DNA of 19,912 nucleotides, from positions 1 to 19,912 of the forward strand of contig JAFQUL010000070.1 in NCBI GenBank assembly GCA_017408535.1. The letters run 5' to 3'. The notes beneath the pieces were generated by a model that ran no database searches, had not been told where the DNA came from, and saw only the letters and a list, made by a program, of their open reading frames with translations. The DNA is from Clostridia bacterium. Its GTDB lineage: Bacteria > Bacillota > Clostridia > Oscillospirales > CAG-272. A program made the position numbers and the translations under genes. Position 1 is the stretch's first letter. Every line of letters begins with the position of its first letter. This document shows positions 9,338 to 15,990 of the stretch, piece by piece.

Positions 9338-10246
9338 TATAAGGAAATCAGAAATATAATTTATTTTACCGTCTTTGACCTCTATTTCCGAGCCGATGGG
9401 CAGAACAGAGTTTACGATAACGTGCCCGAAGCTGTTGCACTTGAAGATAGGGAATGAATATTCTCTTGTGTAATCAAGCAGCCAGTCCTCAAGCTGAGGG
9501 AACTCTGCGCCGCCGGCCTGGAAGCTGTGGTTATATCCCACAATAATTCCGTTTACCCTGTCAAATACCTTGTGCTGCTTAAGCTGTGCAAGAATATACT
9601 GGCATTTATTATGGGGGCAGCTGAACACCTCGAGAGCAAGAACTGCTCCGGTTACGTCGGGGAAGAATTCGGTGCCGAGAATATGGATCATTGTGCCCAT
9701 ATTGGTACCGAGGAGCTTTCCCTTCATATCGCCTTCTCTTACCGCCGTCATCTCGCAGTTTTTGAAGCGGTCGGTGTTTCCGTTGACGAATGCATCTATG
9801 AACACGGGATACTGCCCCACGCATTTCTCACGGCCGAAATCAACGAAGTTGGGGCCGCTGAAGCAGGTCAGCCCGGCCTTAGCCTGCAGAGCCATGAGAA
9901 GCACGGTAACGTTGCTGTAGCCAACTACTATTTTAGGGTGCTTTTTTATTTCCTCATAGTCAAGCAGGTCAAGGAAGGTGTTGCAGGTGTCACCGCCGTT
10001 AAGACATACGATAGCCTTGACCTCATCGTCAAGAAACATATCCATCATATCCTCGGCCTTCTGGAATCTGGTTCCGGCACTGCCGTGATCGTCCTCCAGG
10101 ACGTATTTTCCTCTCTTTACCCTGAAACCCTGTTGCGTGAGAAATTTCTCTGCCTCATAAAAATACGTCAGTGAATCTCCGGTCGCGCTGCTTGATACCC
10201 CGGTAACACCGATGGTGTCACCGAATTTAAGTTTTTCGGCTAACAT
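9335..10246 (-). CDS. Peptidase S66 family protein (LD-carboxypeptidase / MccF-like)
   Basis: S66 serine peptidases cut an L,D-peptide bond in muropeptides (LdcA, murein recycling) or the amide bond of toxic aminoacyl-nucleotides (MccF, microcin C immunity). The nucleophile elbow is VVGYSNVTVLLMAL (S111), with E206 in GAVLALEVFS and H275 in NSFGHVIVNS completing the Ser-Glu-His triad. NGGDTCNTFLDLLDYEEI (83-100) and LTCFSGPNF are further family signatures. There is no signal peptide, so it acts in the cytoplasm. Its 303 residues are normal for the family. GGAGA sits six bases before ATG 10246. It is the last gene of the operon, 21 bases after the nitroreductase. I cannot choose between LdcA and MccF activity from sequence alone. 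Confidence 0.88.
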   Translation of the reverse strand: MLAEKLKFGDTIGVTGVSSSATGDSLTYFYEAEKFLTQQGFRVKRGKYVLEDDHGSAGTRFQKAEDMMDMFLDDEVKAIVCLNGGDTCNTFLDLLDYEEIKKHPKIVVGYSNVTVLLMALQAKAGLTCFSGPNFVDFGREKCVGQYPVFIDAFVNGNTDRFKNCEMTAVREGDMKGKLLGTNMGTMIHILGTEFFPDVTGAVLALEVFSCPHNKCQYILAQLKQHKVFDRVNGIIVGYNHSFQAGGAEFPQLEDWLLDYTREYSFPIFKCNSFGHVIVNSVLPIGSEIEVKDGKINYISDFLI

Positions 10247-10267
10247 ATTGATCTCCGTTTCTCTTTG

Positions 10268-10996
10268 TTACTTTAAGTATTCTTTTATATATTCCTCTAC
10301 CGAGCGTGTCATCTCACGTGAAAAGTCGGAGTTGTACTTCCGTCGGCAGAATGCATCTATTTTTTCGCGGTATGTATCAGTTCCCATACTGTGCCGTAGC
10401 ATCCCTATCAGATACTCCCCGTCCATTTCGGGATAGCAGTTTTCCGCAACGATATATTTCATATCCGCACGCTTTGGCTTGGCTCTTTCCTTCTGCTGCT
10501 CTGTGGGATAACCGAATACCAGCATTGCCGCCGGGAAAACAAAGTCGGGCAGTCCAAGGATCTCCTTTTGTATCTCTCTGTTTTCCATTATATCACCGAT
10601 ATAGCAGGAGCCTATCCCCAGACTGTGGGCCGCTACCACCGCATTCTGTGCGGCAATATTTGCATCGCTCAGCGCAAGGAAAAGGTCACCTATACCGATA
10701 TCTCTCGGCTGACATCCCGCATCGTCAAAAGCTTTGTACCACTTGAGTGCATCGGCACAAAATACAAGTACCAACTTAGCCTTTTCAATAAATGGCTGAT
10801 GGTCGCAGGATTCGGCAAGACGAGCCTTTTTTTCCGGGGATGTCACGTCGATAATGGTATATAACTGCTGGTTTCCCGCAGTCGGGGCTTCCGTTGCCGC
10901 TCTGAGGATCAGTTCTCTGTCCTCGGGGGATATCTCTCTGTCCTCAAAAACTCTTACGGACTTTCTTTCAAATAACTGCTTTATAGTTTCGTTCAT
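10268..10996 (-). CDS. FMN-dependent nitroreductase family protein (NfsA-like)
   Basis: Nitroreductases of this type use FMN and NAD(P)H to reduce nitroaromatics, quinones or flavins in the cytoplasm. The N-terminal FMN-phosphate signature RKSVRVF (R11, S13, R15) is followed by APTAGNQQLYTII (about 37-49), and GIGSCYIGDI near 126-135 is the second FMN contact region. The tail with the PKRA..KYIV pattern (about residues 173-182) resembles NfsA-type rather than NfsB-type members. Its 242 residues are normal. A GAGG site overlaps the stop of the upstream CrtO-like gene, and the gap is nine bases, so translation is probably linked. The physiological substrate is not deducible. Confidence 0.88.
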   Translation of the reverse strand: MNETIKQLFERKSVRVFEDREISPEDRELILRAATEAPTAGNQQLYTIIDVTSPEKKARLAESCDHQPFIEKAKLVLVFCADALKWYKAFDDAGCQPRDIGIGDLFLALSDANIAAQNAVVAAHSLGIGSCYIGDIMENREIQKEILGLPDFVFPAAMLVFGYPTEQQKERAKPKRADMKYIVAENCYPEMDGEYLIGMLRHSMGTDTYREKIDAFCRRKYNSDFSREMTRSVEEYIKEYLK

Positions 10997-11005
10997 CTTT
11001 CTGCC

Positions 11006-11593
11006 TCACAGTACTGACGGTGCATTCACGCCGGGCTTTTTCTCTTTTCTCTCTATCAGACGCATAACGATAGGTCTGTTGTATCTCTGTACCACTATAA
11101 ACTGTCCGTCAAATATCATTGCGAGAATGGCGGTGATGACGAATGCCGGCCAGCATCCCCACAAAAGGATGAATGCAAGGCTGACTAAGGAGATAACCTC
11201 GTTTACCCAGTGGTCACGCTCAGATCTCGCCATAGTAACGGCAAGCTGATGGGGAGTACGGTTTTTGAAGTCGTAGGACGCCGGGTCAAAGGTAAGTACC
11301 TTATCCTTCCATTTTCTGACCATAAGGAGCTTGTAGAGTCTCTCTTCAAAGCTCTTGCGGCGGTAAAAACGGCGGTTATGGTCAATTGGGACGTGCTTTG
11401 CTATCTCTCCTGCCAATATCCTCAGCCCGAAGTGATAGAGAATCATAAATGCGGTTATTCCAACCCATAATATCACACTTGCTTTTATAATACCCGCATA
11501 ATAGATGGAAAAGCAAACTGCCGCTGTAATAGCGGTCAGTATCATAGTCCCGTACATAAACAGAGCGGGACCGCTGAGAGCGGTTTTCTTCAT
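11006..11593 (-). CDS. Small integral membrane protein resembling CrtO-type glycosyl-diaponeurosporenoate acyltransferase
   Basis: This is a 195-residue protein with two N-terminal membrane spans (about 9-32 and 36-58), a charged cytoplasmic stretch, and a further hydrophobic pair at about 131-163. The central block RFYRRKSFEERLYKLLMVRKWKD (75-97), the acidic/histidine pair ERDHW (125-129) and the closing FIVVQRYNRPIVMRLI (165-180) recall the CrtO acyltransferase family of staphyloxanthin synthesis. That family is widely annotated in clostridia that make no carotenoid, so the true acceptor is unknown. No carotenoid genes are nearby. AAAGGA precedes ATG 11593 by seven bases. The gene lies 18 bases after the GNAT gene in the operon. 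The family call is from memory of motifs and is moderate. Confidence 0.6.
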   Translation of the reverse strand: MKKTALSGPALFMYGTMILTAITAAVCFSIYYAGIIKASVILWVGITAFMILYHFGLRILAGEIAKHVPIDHNRRFYRRKSFEERLYKLLMVRKWKDKVLTFDPASYDFKNRTPHQLAVTMARSERDHWVNEVISLVSLAFILLWGCWPAFVITAILAMIFDGQFIVVQRYNRPIVMRLIERKEKKPGVNAPSVL

Positions 11594-11611
11594 AGCTGTA
11601 TCCTTTATGTA

Positions 11612-12211
11612 TTATTCCTCGGCACTTTCTGTAAGCGTGCGGTAGTTTTCCTCTGTGTACAGGTCCTTCAGTACCTTTATTGCCTCGCTGTACTCGTTGG
11701 GCTTAGATGAAAAGCTGTCTGTTTTCTGAAGTCTGAAGCCGAGGGAGTGGTAGAGCAAAATTGCCTTGTAGCTGTGGGGCTGAGTATGCAGGTATACAGT
11801 ATCAATGCCGTTATCTGCAAATATATTCATTACCGACACTGCAAGGGCCCGTCCAAGACCGCCGCCGCGGTGGTTTCGGTCAACCACCAGCCATTGAAGT
11901 GCAGCGGTTTTTTTGCCGTCCTGCTCCTTGACCTCGGCAATACACGAGCCTACCGGCTCACCTTCGGGAGAGAGGAGAAAGAGAATGTTTTCTTTTGGCG
12001 TGTCTGACGAGGGATAGTTGTCGGTAAACCGCTTTTCTGCCGCACTGAGGGTATCAAAGTCACCGATCGCTACCTCAAGCCGCGCCCAGTCCTTTTCCCG
12101 CCCCGGGGTATAGGGGACAATGTTGTAGCCTTCTGACAGCACTGCTTCTCTCGGTATATAGTCACGGCATTTCATTATTATGTGGTAAAAAGGTATTGAG
12201 GTGTTTGACAT
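11612..12211 (-). CDS. GNAT family N-acetyltransferase
   Basis: This is a 199-residue cytoplasmic acetyl-CoA-dependent acyltransferase. The acetyl-CoA binding motif is LVVDRNHRGGGLGRALAVSV (108-127), with the R-G-G-G-L-G loop after the beta strand. It is preceded by GEPVGSCIAEVKEQ (84-97) and followed by the family's ILLYHSLGFR (151-160), which ends the core fold. About 30 extra residues at the N-terminus precede the domain. AAAGGAC lies six bases before ATG 12211. The gene is second in the operon, 34 bases behind the methyltransferase-like gene. The substrate cannot be inferred: GNATs acting on small molecules, proteins and toxic nucleotides all share this fold. Confidence 0.88.
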   Translation of the reverse strand: MSNTSIPFYHIIMKCRDYIPREAVLSEGYNIVPYTPGREKDWARLEVAIGDFDTLSAAEKRFTDNYPSSDTPKENILFLLSPEGEPVGSCIAEVKEQDGKKTAALQWLVVDRNHRGGGLGRALAVSVMNIFADNGIDTVYLHTQPHSYKAILLYHSLGFRLQKTDSFSSKPNEYSEAIKVLKDLYTEENYRTLTESAEE

Positions 12212-12245
12212 TTCGGGGTCCTTTCGTTATGTGAATTTCCGCGGT

Positions 12246-12917
12246 TTACCAGATAAATGGAATGAGCCTGTATTTTACCTTTTCTTTGTACTCACGGTAC
12301 CCTTCAAGCTCCCGCTCAAGAATCTCTTCCTCGTTTTTTATCCTTTTTGCAATTATGAAAGGATAGGCGAGAAAGATAATAAATGAAAATACAGAGCCGA
12401 GCACCAGCGGCATTGATAAAAATAAAAGCAATGTAGCACTGTACATCGGGTGTCTGACGATACCGTAAAGTCCGTTTGATATGACCTTTTGCCCCTCCTG
12501 TACTTCAACAGTACGGCTGAGATATGCGTTTTCTCTCAGAACCTCAGCGTACAAAATATATGCCGTAAGGAATACTGCCGCCGATATTATCACCGCTGTT
12601 CTCGGCAGAGAAAACCAGTGAAAGCGGTGACCCAGACCTGCGATCACAAAGCCCAAAAGAAACATAACTCCGCTGAGTTTTATAACGGCCTGCTGCTCCT
12701 TTTCTTTTTCCTTGGCATCCAGCCGTTTTTTCAGCAGTCCGGGGTTCTTTATCATCATTACTATTCCCGCAAGGAACATTGGAATAAACAGCACCGCCAT
12801 AAGCAGCCAGCCGTTAAAGAAATAAAAGCTGCCCGCAGGCAAAAATATCAGTATTCCTACCAGCACTGCACCAAGCAGAAACTTACCTACAGCGCCGACA
12901 AACAGCTTCAAAGTCAT
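12246..12917 (-). CDS. Isoprenylcysteine carboxyl methyltransferase (ICMT/PEMT-like) family membrane protein
   Basis: This is a 223-residue integral membrane methyltransferase-like protein. Hydrophobic spans lie at about 5-27, 33-56, 82-96, 107-124 and 160-190. The C-terminal SAM-binding signature is present: GLYGIVRHPMYSATLLLFLSMPL (149-171, RHPMY at 155-159), then KRIKNEEEILERELEGYREYKEKVKYRLIPFIW, with the paired acidic residues and the Y..Y....R pattern. Bacterial members methylate unknown lipids or small hydrophobic substrates; prenylated protein substrates are not expected. The start is ATG 12917, five bases after GGAGA (12923-12927); ATGs at 12929 and 12977 lack a good site and would place a strong hairpin inside the gene. 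It is the first gene of the five-gene minus-strand operon. Confidence 0.82.
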   Translation of the reverse strand: MTLKLFVGAVGKFLLGAVLVGILIFLPAGSFYFFNGWLLMAVLFIPMFLAGIVMMIKNPGLLKKRLDAKEKEKEQQAVIKLSGVMFLLGFVIAGLGHRFHWFSLPRTAVIISAAVFLTAYILYAEVLRENAYLSRTVEVQEGQKVISNGLYGIVRHPMYSATLLLFLSMPLVLGSVFSFIIFLAYPFIIAKRIKNEEEILERELEGYREYKEKVKYRLIPFIW

Positions 12918-12931
12918 TTTGATCTCCATCC

Positions 12932-12946
12932 CGCCGCTGTGCGGCG
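12932..12946 (-). other. GC-rich leader hairpin just ahead of the operon's first gene
   Basis: CGCCGC-TGT-GCGGCG forms a perfect 6-bp stem with a three-base loop. It ends five bases from the ribosome site of the methyltransferase-like gene. It would lie in the 5' leader and could influence translation or RNA stability. Function is inferred only. Confidence 0.4.
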
Positions 12947-13029
12947 ACTTAGTGATAACCGTACCGGGTCTGATCAAATAGATTTCTTATAGAACAGACC
13001 GACCGGGAATCCTCTTTTCTGTTAGTATA

Positions 13030-13058
13030 ACTCTACCATAGTTTCGGGTGTAATTCAA
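13030..13058 (-). promoter_or_regulatory. SigA-type promoter for the five-gene minus-strand operon
   Basis: On the minus strand, TTGAAT (13053-13058) and TAGAGT (13030-13035) are 17 bases apart. TGG before the -10 gives an extended -10. An adjacent TATACT (13024-13029) is an alternative -10 with a weaker -35. The start would give a leader of about 100 bases, containing the 12932-12946 hairpin. Confidence 0.5.
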
Positions 13059-13094
13059 GAGAATATGAAAAACTTTTGCACTGCCATGTGTTAA

Positions 13095-13110
13095 GTTTGA
13101 GATATCAAAC
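13095..13110. promoter_or_regulatory. Palindrome between divergent promoters, possible regulator site
   Basis: GTTTGA-GATA-TCAAAC is a 16-bp inverted repeat with perfect 6-bp arms. It sits 19 bases upstream of the -35 of the DUF4091 gene and about 36 bases behind the -35 of the divergent operon. The position suits an activator or repressor site. No regulator gene is adjacent, so the assignment is speculative. Confidence 0.35.
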
Positions 13111-13129
13111 CACAAAAAATGGTTACCTG

Positions 13130-13158
13130 TGGAAATTCTTAAAATATAATGATATAAT
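13130..13158 (+). promoter_or_regulatory. Promoter for the DUF4091 gene
   Basis: TGGAAA (13130-13135), 17 bases, then TATAAT (13153-13158). A second TATAAT lies at 13145-13150. The leader to the ATG at 13216 would be about 50 bases. Confidence 0.5.
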
Positions 13159-13215
13159 ATTTTACGAGTATAAAGAAGGGAATGTCGGAAGTATAGCTCC
13201 CGGCAAAGAATAGAA

Positions 13216-14889
13216 ATGCTTAAGACAAAAATCATATCAGATCTTGAAAAGGTATTTATCGGCGGTGATTACGATGATTATCCCGCAATAGAAACAATAT
13301 CTGCTCTGCGTGGTGAAAGAGTAGCTTTTCAGGTACTTTTTACTCTGATACTGTCTGATGATGGAAATTTTTCAAGACACTACAGACCGTCTTTGACCGG
13401 TATTCTGGCTGATTTTGCTACCGTCCGTGAGGTCAAAAGCGTTCCTGCCATAAACAACGGCCGATATCTGACCGACGAGGATTATTTGTCCGTTAAACCC
13501 GGGCTTTTCCCTGATATCCTCGCTCCTCTTTCCTATTTCGGAATGACGGTGGCAACCCCTTATTGCCTTTCCTCATTGTGGATAGAGCTTGAAATACCCG
13601 AGGACTATTCAGGAGATCTTGAAAGCTCGCTTACCGTTACTCTCACCCCTGATTCAGCCCCCGGTGACGATTGGGGACACGATCCGGTAAGTGCATCGGT
13701 TAAGGTAGAGATCATAGACGCATGTCTGCCAAAACCAGAGCTTATATTCACACAGTGGTTTCATGCTGATTGTCTTGCAAGCTACTACAGGGTGGAAAAA
13801 TGGTCAAAAGAGCATTTTGAAATAATTGAAAATTTTGTTCGTACTGCCGTACGTAACGGAATAAATATGTTGCTTACCCCGCTGATAACACCTCCGCTTG
13901 ACAATAAGTACGATACCCGTGCCCTTCAGCTTGTAGGAGTAACGGTGACCGACGGCGGGTATTCCTTTGACTGGACTCATCTTGAAAAATGGATCAGTAT
14001 CTGTGACAGAGCGGGAATAAAATATTTTGAGATCGGCCACCTGTTCACCCAGGGCGGTGCAGAGTTTGCAACTAAGGTGATGGGAAATGTAAACGGTGAA
14101 TACCGCCGTTTGTTTGAGAAAGATACTACCTGTGACGATCCCGGCTACGTACACTTTATCAGAGAAATGCTTACCTCATTCCTTGGGTATATGAAAAGGC
14201 GCGGAGACGACCGCAGGTGCTTTTTCCATATTTCCGATGAACCCGGCGGAGAGCAGTTATCCTCATATCTCAGAGCAAAATCCGCTGTTGAAGATCTGCT
14301 TGAGGGATATGTGATAATGGATGCCCTTTCCGATTACCGTTACTATGCTTCCGGAGCTGTCAAAAAGCCTGTGGTGATACTCCATAAGCTTGACGAATTT
14401 GCAGAGGGCGGTGTGAAGGGACTTTGGACGTATAACTGTTGTGAGCCTTCAAATGGTCATTCTAACCGTTTTATCGCTATGACCTCATCCCGCAACCGTT
14501 CTGTCAGCCTTCTTTTTTATAAGTTTAACATAGAGGGCTTTTTGCACTGGGGATATAATTTCTATTACAATGCCGGATCAGCCGATACGGTTAATCCGTT
14601 TCTTGATACCTCCTCCGGCGGAATTTTCCCGTCGGGAGATGCATTCTCTGTATATCCGGGACAGAATGGACATCCGATCGAGTCAATACGTCTTGCCACC
14701 TTCTTTTCAGGTATACAGGATCTTAGCGCTATCCGTCTGTGCGAGAGTATGTATTCGAGACGAGAGGTCTTATCCGCTATTGAAGAGCTGCTTGGCGAGA
14801 GTATAAAGGCAAATACTTACATAAATACTCCATCAGAGCTTCAAAGGATCCGTGACCTCATAAATGGTATGATTAAAGCCCGCCTGTGA
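13216..14889 (+). CDS. DUF4091 domain protein, GH123-like glycoside hydrolase candidate
   Basis: This is a 557-residue protein with the layout of glycoside hydrolase 123 and DUF4091 relatives: an N-terminal beta-rich domain (about 1-170), then a barrel-like catalytic region starting at LPKPELIFTQWFHADCLASYY (171-191). FFHISDEPGG (336-345) carries the adjacent Asp-Glu pair (D341, E342) that GH123 N-acetyl-beta-galactosaminidases use in substrate-assisted catalysis. GFLHWGYNFYY (441-451) and the C-terminal HPIESIRLATFFSGIQDLSAIRL (486-508) are the DUF4091 hallmark. There is no signal peptide, so it would work on imported or intracellular sugar. The ribosome site is weak (AAAGAATAG region), suggesting modest translation; the ATG at 13216 is the first in frame after the promoter. 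It is a single-gene unit. The substrate is unknown. Confidence 0.85.
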   Translation: MLKTKIISDLEKVFIGGDYDDYPAIETISALRGERVAFQVLFTLILSDDGNFSRHYRPSLTGILADFATVREVKSVPAINNGRYLTDEDYLSVKPGLFPDILAPLSYFGMTVATPYCLSSLWIELEIPEDYSGDLESSLTVTLTPDSAPGDDWGHDPVSASVKVEIIDACLPKPELIFTQWFHADCLASYYRVEKWSKEHFEIIENFVRTAVRNGINMLLTPLITPPLDNKYDTRALQLVGVTVTDGGYSFDWTHLEKWISICDRAGIKYFEIGHLFTQGGAEFATKVMGNVNGEYRRLFEKDTTCDDPGYVHFIREMLTSFLGYMKRRGDDRRCFFHISDEPGGEQLSSYLRAKSAVEDLLEGYVIMDALSDYRYYASGAVKKPVVILHKLDEFAEGGVKGLWTYNCCEPSNGHSNRFIAMTSSRNRSVSLLFYKFNIEGFLHWGYNFYYNAGSADTVNPFLDTSSGGIFPSGDAFSVYPGQNGHPIESIRLATFFSGIQDLSAIRLCESMYSRREVLSAIEELLGESIKANTYINTPSELQRIRDLINGMIKARL

Positions 14890-14940
14890 ATATTCGTCGA
14901 ACGATTCAGCGTAAAGCAAAGCTCGATCTGTAATTCAGAA

Positions 14941-14969
14941 TTGAGAAAACGGTATACCTGTGTTATACT
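14941..14969 (+). promoter_or_regulatory. Strong SigA-type promoter of the first small membrane-protein gene
   Basis: TTGAGA (14941-14946), 17 bases, TATACT (14964-14969) with TGT before it (extended -10). This is one of the best promoter matches in the window. It belongs to a module repeated at 15226-15254. Confidence 0.75.
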
Positions 14970-14990
14970 GAATGTGTGGAAGCCGTTCGG
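14947..14990 (+). repeat. Promoter/operator module, copy 1 (partner at 15232-15275)
   Basis: These 44 bases align without gaps to 15232-15275, with about 33 identities; the first 24 bases differ at only three. Within it CGGTATA (14950-14956) and TATACTG (14964-14970) form an inverted repeat with a seven-base spacer, overlapping the promoter spacer and -10 box. This is the usual position of a repressor site. One arm base is imperfect compared with copy 2. Confidence 0.7.
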
Positions 14991-15022
14991 AAATAAGAAC
15001 ATAACGAAGAAAGGTATTAATT

Positions 15023-15178
15023 ATGAAAAAAATATTAGTTGCTTTTTTGTTTGTGTTGATTGGCTTTTTCACTCCTACTTTCGTAGAAGTATTTGATAAA
15101 TCTTATTTTGAGATCTTTATGTTTTTGCCTTATGCCGGAATTCCGCTTGCAATCTGGGGCTTGTTTGAGAAAAAATAA
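15023..15178 (+). CDS. Small membrane protein of 51 residues, unknown function
   Basis: This short gene starts at ATG 15023, eight bases after AAAGG (15010-15014), and ends TAA 15178. The product starts MKKILVAFLFVLIGFF and is almost wholly hydrophobic, with two membrane spans (about 4-20 and 29-48), a short polar turn (FVEVFDKSYFE) and a lysine-ending tail. It follows a strong extended -10 promoter carrying an operator-like inverted repeat, which is the best evidence that it is real. I do not recognise the family. Size and shape resemble the third gene of this cluster (15749-15916), but clear homology is not visible. Confidence 0.7.
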   Translation: MKKILVAFLFVLIGFFTPTFVEVFDKSYFEIFMFLPYAGIPLAIWGLFEKK

Positions 15179-15225
15179 GGAAAACCGGTTTCGATATGCT
15201 ATACAGAAAAATAGCAGAGGTTATC

Positions 15226-15254
15226 CCGTCAAAACAGTATACCTATGATATACT
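15226..15254 (+). promoter_or_regulatory. Promoter of the second small membrane-protein gene
   Basis: CCGTCA (15226-15231), 17 bases, TATACT (15249-15254) preceded by TGA (extended -10). The -35 is weaker than in copy 1, while the -10 region is almost identical. Confidence 0.6.
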
Positions 15255-15275
15255 GGATATGGAAAAACAGTTCGA
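15232..15275 (+). repeat. Promoter/operator module, copy 2 (partner at 14947-14990)
   Basis: This is the second copy of the 44-base module. Its inverted repeat is perfect: CAGTATA (15235-15241) and TATACTG (15249-15255) with a seven-base spacer. The two copies are 285 bases apart in the same orientation, each ahead of a small membrane-protein gene. This suggests a shared, so far unidentified repressor. Confidence 0.7.
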
Positions 15276-15307
15276 TAAAACTGAGTTTGACGGAGGAGTG
15301 TGATTAT

Positions 15308-15715
15308 ATGAAAAAGAGAAATGTTTATATCACATTTGGATATATTGCTGTATATTTGGTGTTATATCTGACAGGAAGAATTATCTGGTGTGATATTGGT
15401 GAGAGCAACTTGATTGGGTGGTTATTTACTATCAATCCGGCCGGTGAGCATAGTTATCTGTATGGCTGGTTACTCAGTAGTAATCTGTTTTGGTATGCAC
15501 TTGCGATTTCTGCCCTTCCTTCTCTTTGGGGTAGGTTTAAGTTTTCGGCTGTTACTACAACGGGGTTTATCGTGGGCATTGTGGCGGGTATGATTTTAGG
15601 TCCGTATCCCGAAGGAGCTGCTATCGGACACGGCCACTACGGGTGGGCAATCTGGGGTATGATCTACCTCGTTTCCATTGTAGTAGGTGTAATCGTTGAG
15701 AAATACAAGAAGTAA
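15308..15715 (+). CDS. Four-span membrane protein of 135 residues, unknown function
   Basis: The start is ATG 15308, nine bases after GGAGGAG (15292-15298). An in-frame ATG at 15245 lies inside the operator palindrome and upstream of any possible transcript start, so it is rejected. The protein has spans at about 8-24, 58-74, 82-100 and 111-130, and short loops. The loop between spans 3 and 4 is glycine- and histidine-rich (GPYPEGAAIGHGHYGWAIWG, 98-117). This could bind metal or line a pore, but that is a guess. The C-terminus is lysine-rich. No family is recognised. The gene uses more A/T-ending codons than the flanking housekeeping genes. The next gene follows after 33 bases. Confidence 0.8.
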   Translation: MKKRNVYITFGYIAVYLVLYLTGRIIWCDIGESNLIGWLFTINPAGEHSYLYGWLLSSNLFWYALAISALPSLWGRFKFSAVTTTGFIVGIVAGMILGPYPEGAAIGHGHYGWAIWGMIYLVSIVVGVIVEKYKK

Positions 15716-15748
15716 GCCAACTCCAATTTGGCAAAGGAGAGTGATCGT

Positions 15749-15916
15749 ATGAAAAAGCAGTTAAGAGGTATGGCACTAATTCTTTTTGGTATTTTACTTG
15801 CAATAGTGAGTGTTGCAACTGAACCTTTTTCCGCAGGAGAAACTTATATGATTTGGAGTATTGCGGGCGGAGTGTGTGGAATAGCGGGTCTTGCTATGGT
15901 ATTTATAAATGAATAA
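15749..15916 (+). CDS. Small membrane protein of 55 residues, unknown function
   Basis: The start is ATG 15749, nine bases after AAAGGAG (15733-15739); an in-frame ATG at 15728 precedes the ribosome site and is rejected. The product begins MKKQLRGMALILFGILLAI and has two membrane spans (about 7-24 and 35-52) joined by a short polar loop (TEPFSAGETY). It lacks its own promoter and is probably co-transcribed with the 135-residue protein 33 bases upstream. In the gap, GCCAA and TTGGC (15716-15732) can pair just before the ribosome site. A terminator follows 33 bases after the stop. Function is unknown. Confidence 0.72.
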   Translation: MKKQLRGMALILFGILLAIVSVATEPFSAGETYMIWSIAGGVCGIAGLAMVFINE

Positions 15917-15948
15917 CAGAAAGACCGGTTCCAACTTGTCTAACAGTT

Positions 15949-15990
15949 AAGGAGCAGAGACGTTAGCCTCTGCTCCTTTCGCTTTATTTT
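15949..15990 (+). terminator. Intrinsic terminator of the small membrane-protein cluster
   Basis: An 11-bp perfect stem (15949-15959 with 15968-15978, eight-base loop) is followed by a T-rich tail (15977-15990). It ends the plus-strand unit. Its sequence could also fold on the opposite strand, but there is no matching T-tract there. Confidence 0.85.

Noticed and set aside
12918..12977. Longer start for the ICMT-like gene
   Set aside because: It would translate through the CGCCGC/GCGGCG hairpin and lacks a ribosome site, whereas ATG 12917 has GGAGA at five bases.
14890..14940. Terminator after the DUF4091 gene
   Set aside because: No stem with a following T-tract is visible; read-through into the small membrane-protein unit cannot be excluded.
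15245..15307. Upstream ATG extending the 135-residue membrane protein
   Set aside because: The ATG lies inside the operator and next to the -10 box, so it would not be transcribed. The ATG at 15308 has a proper GGAGGAG site.
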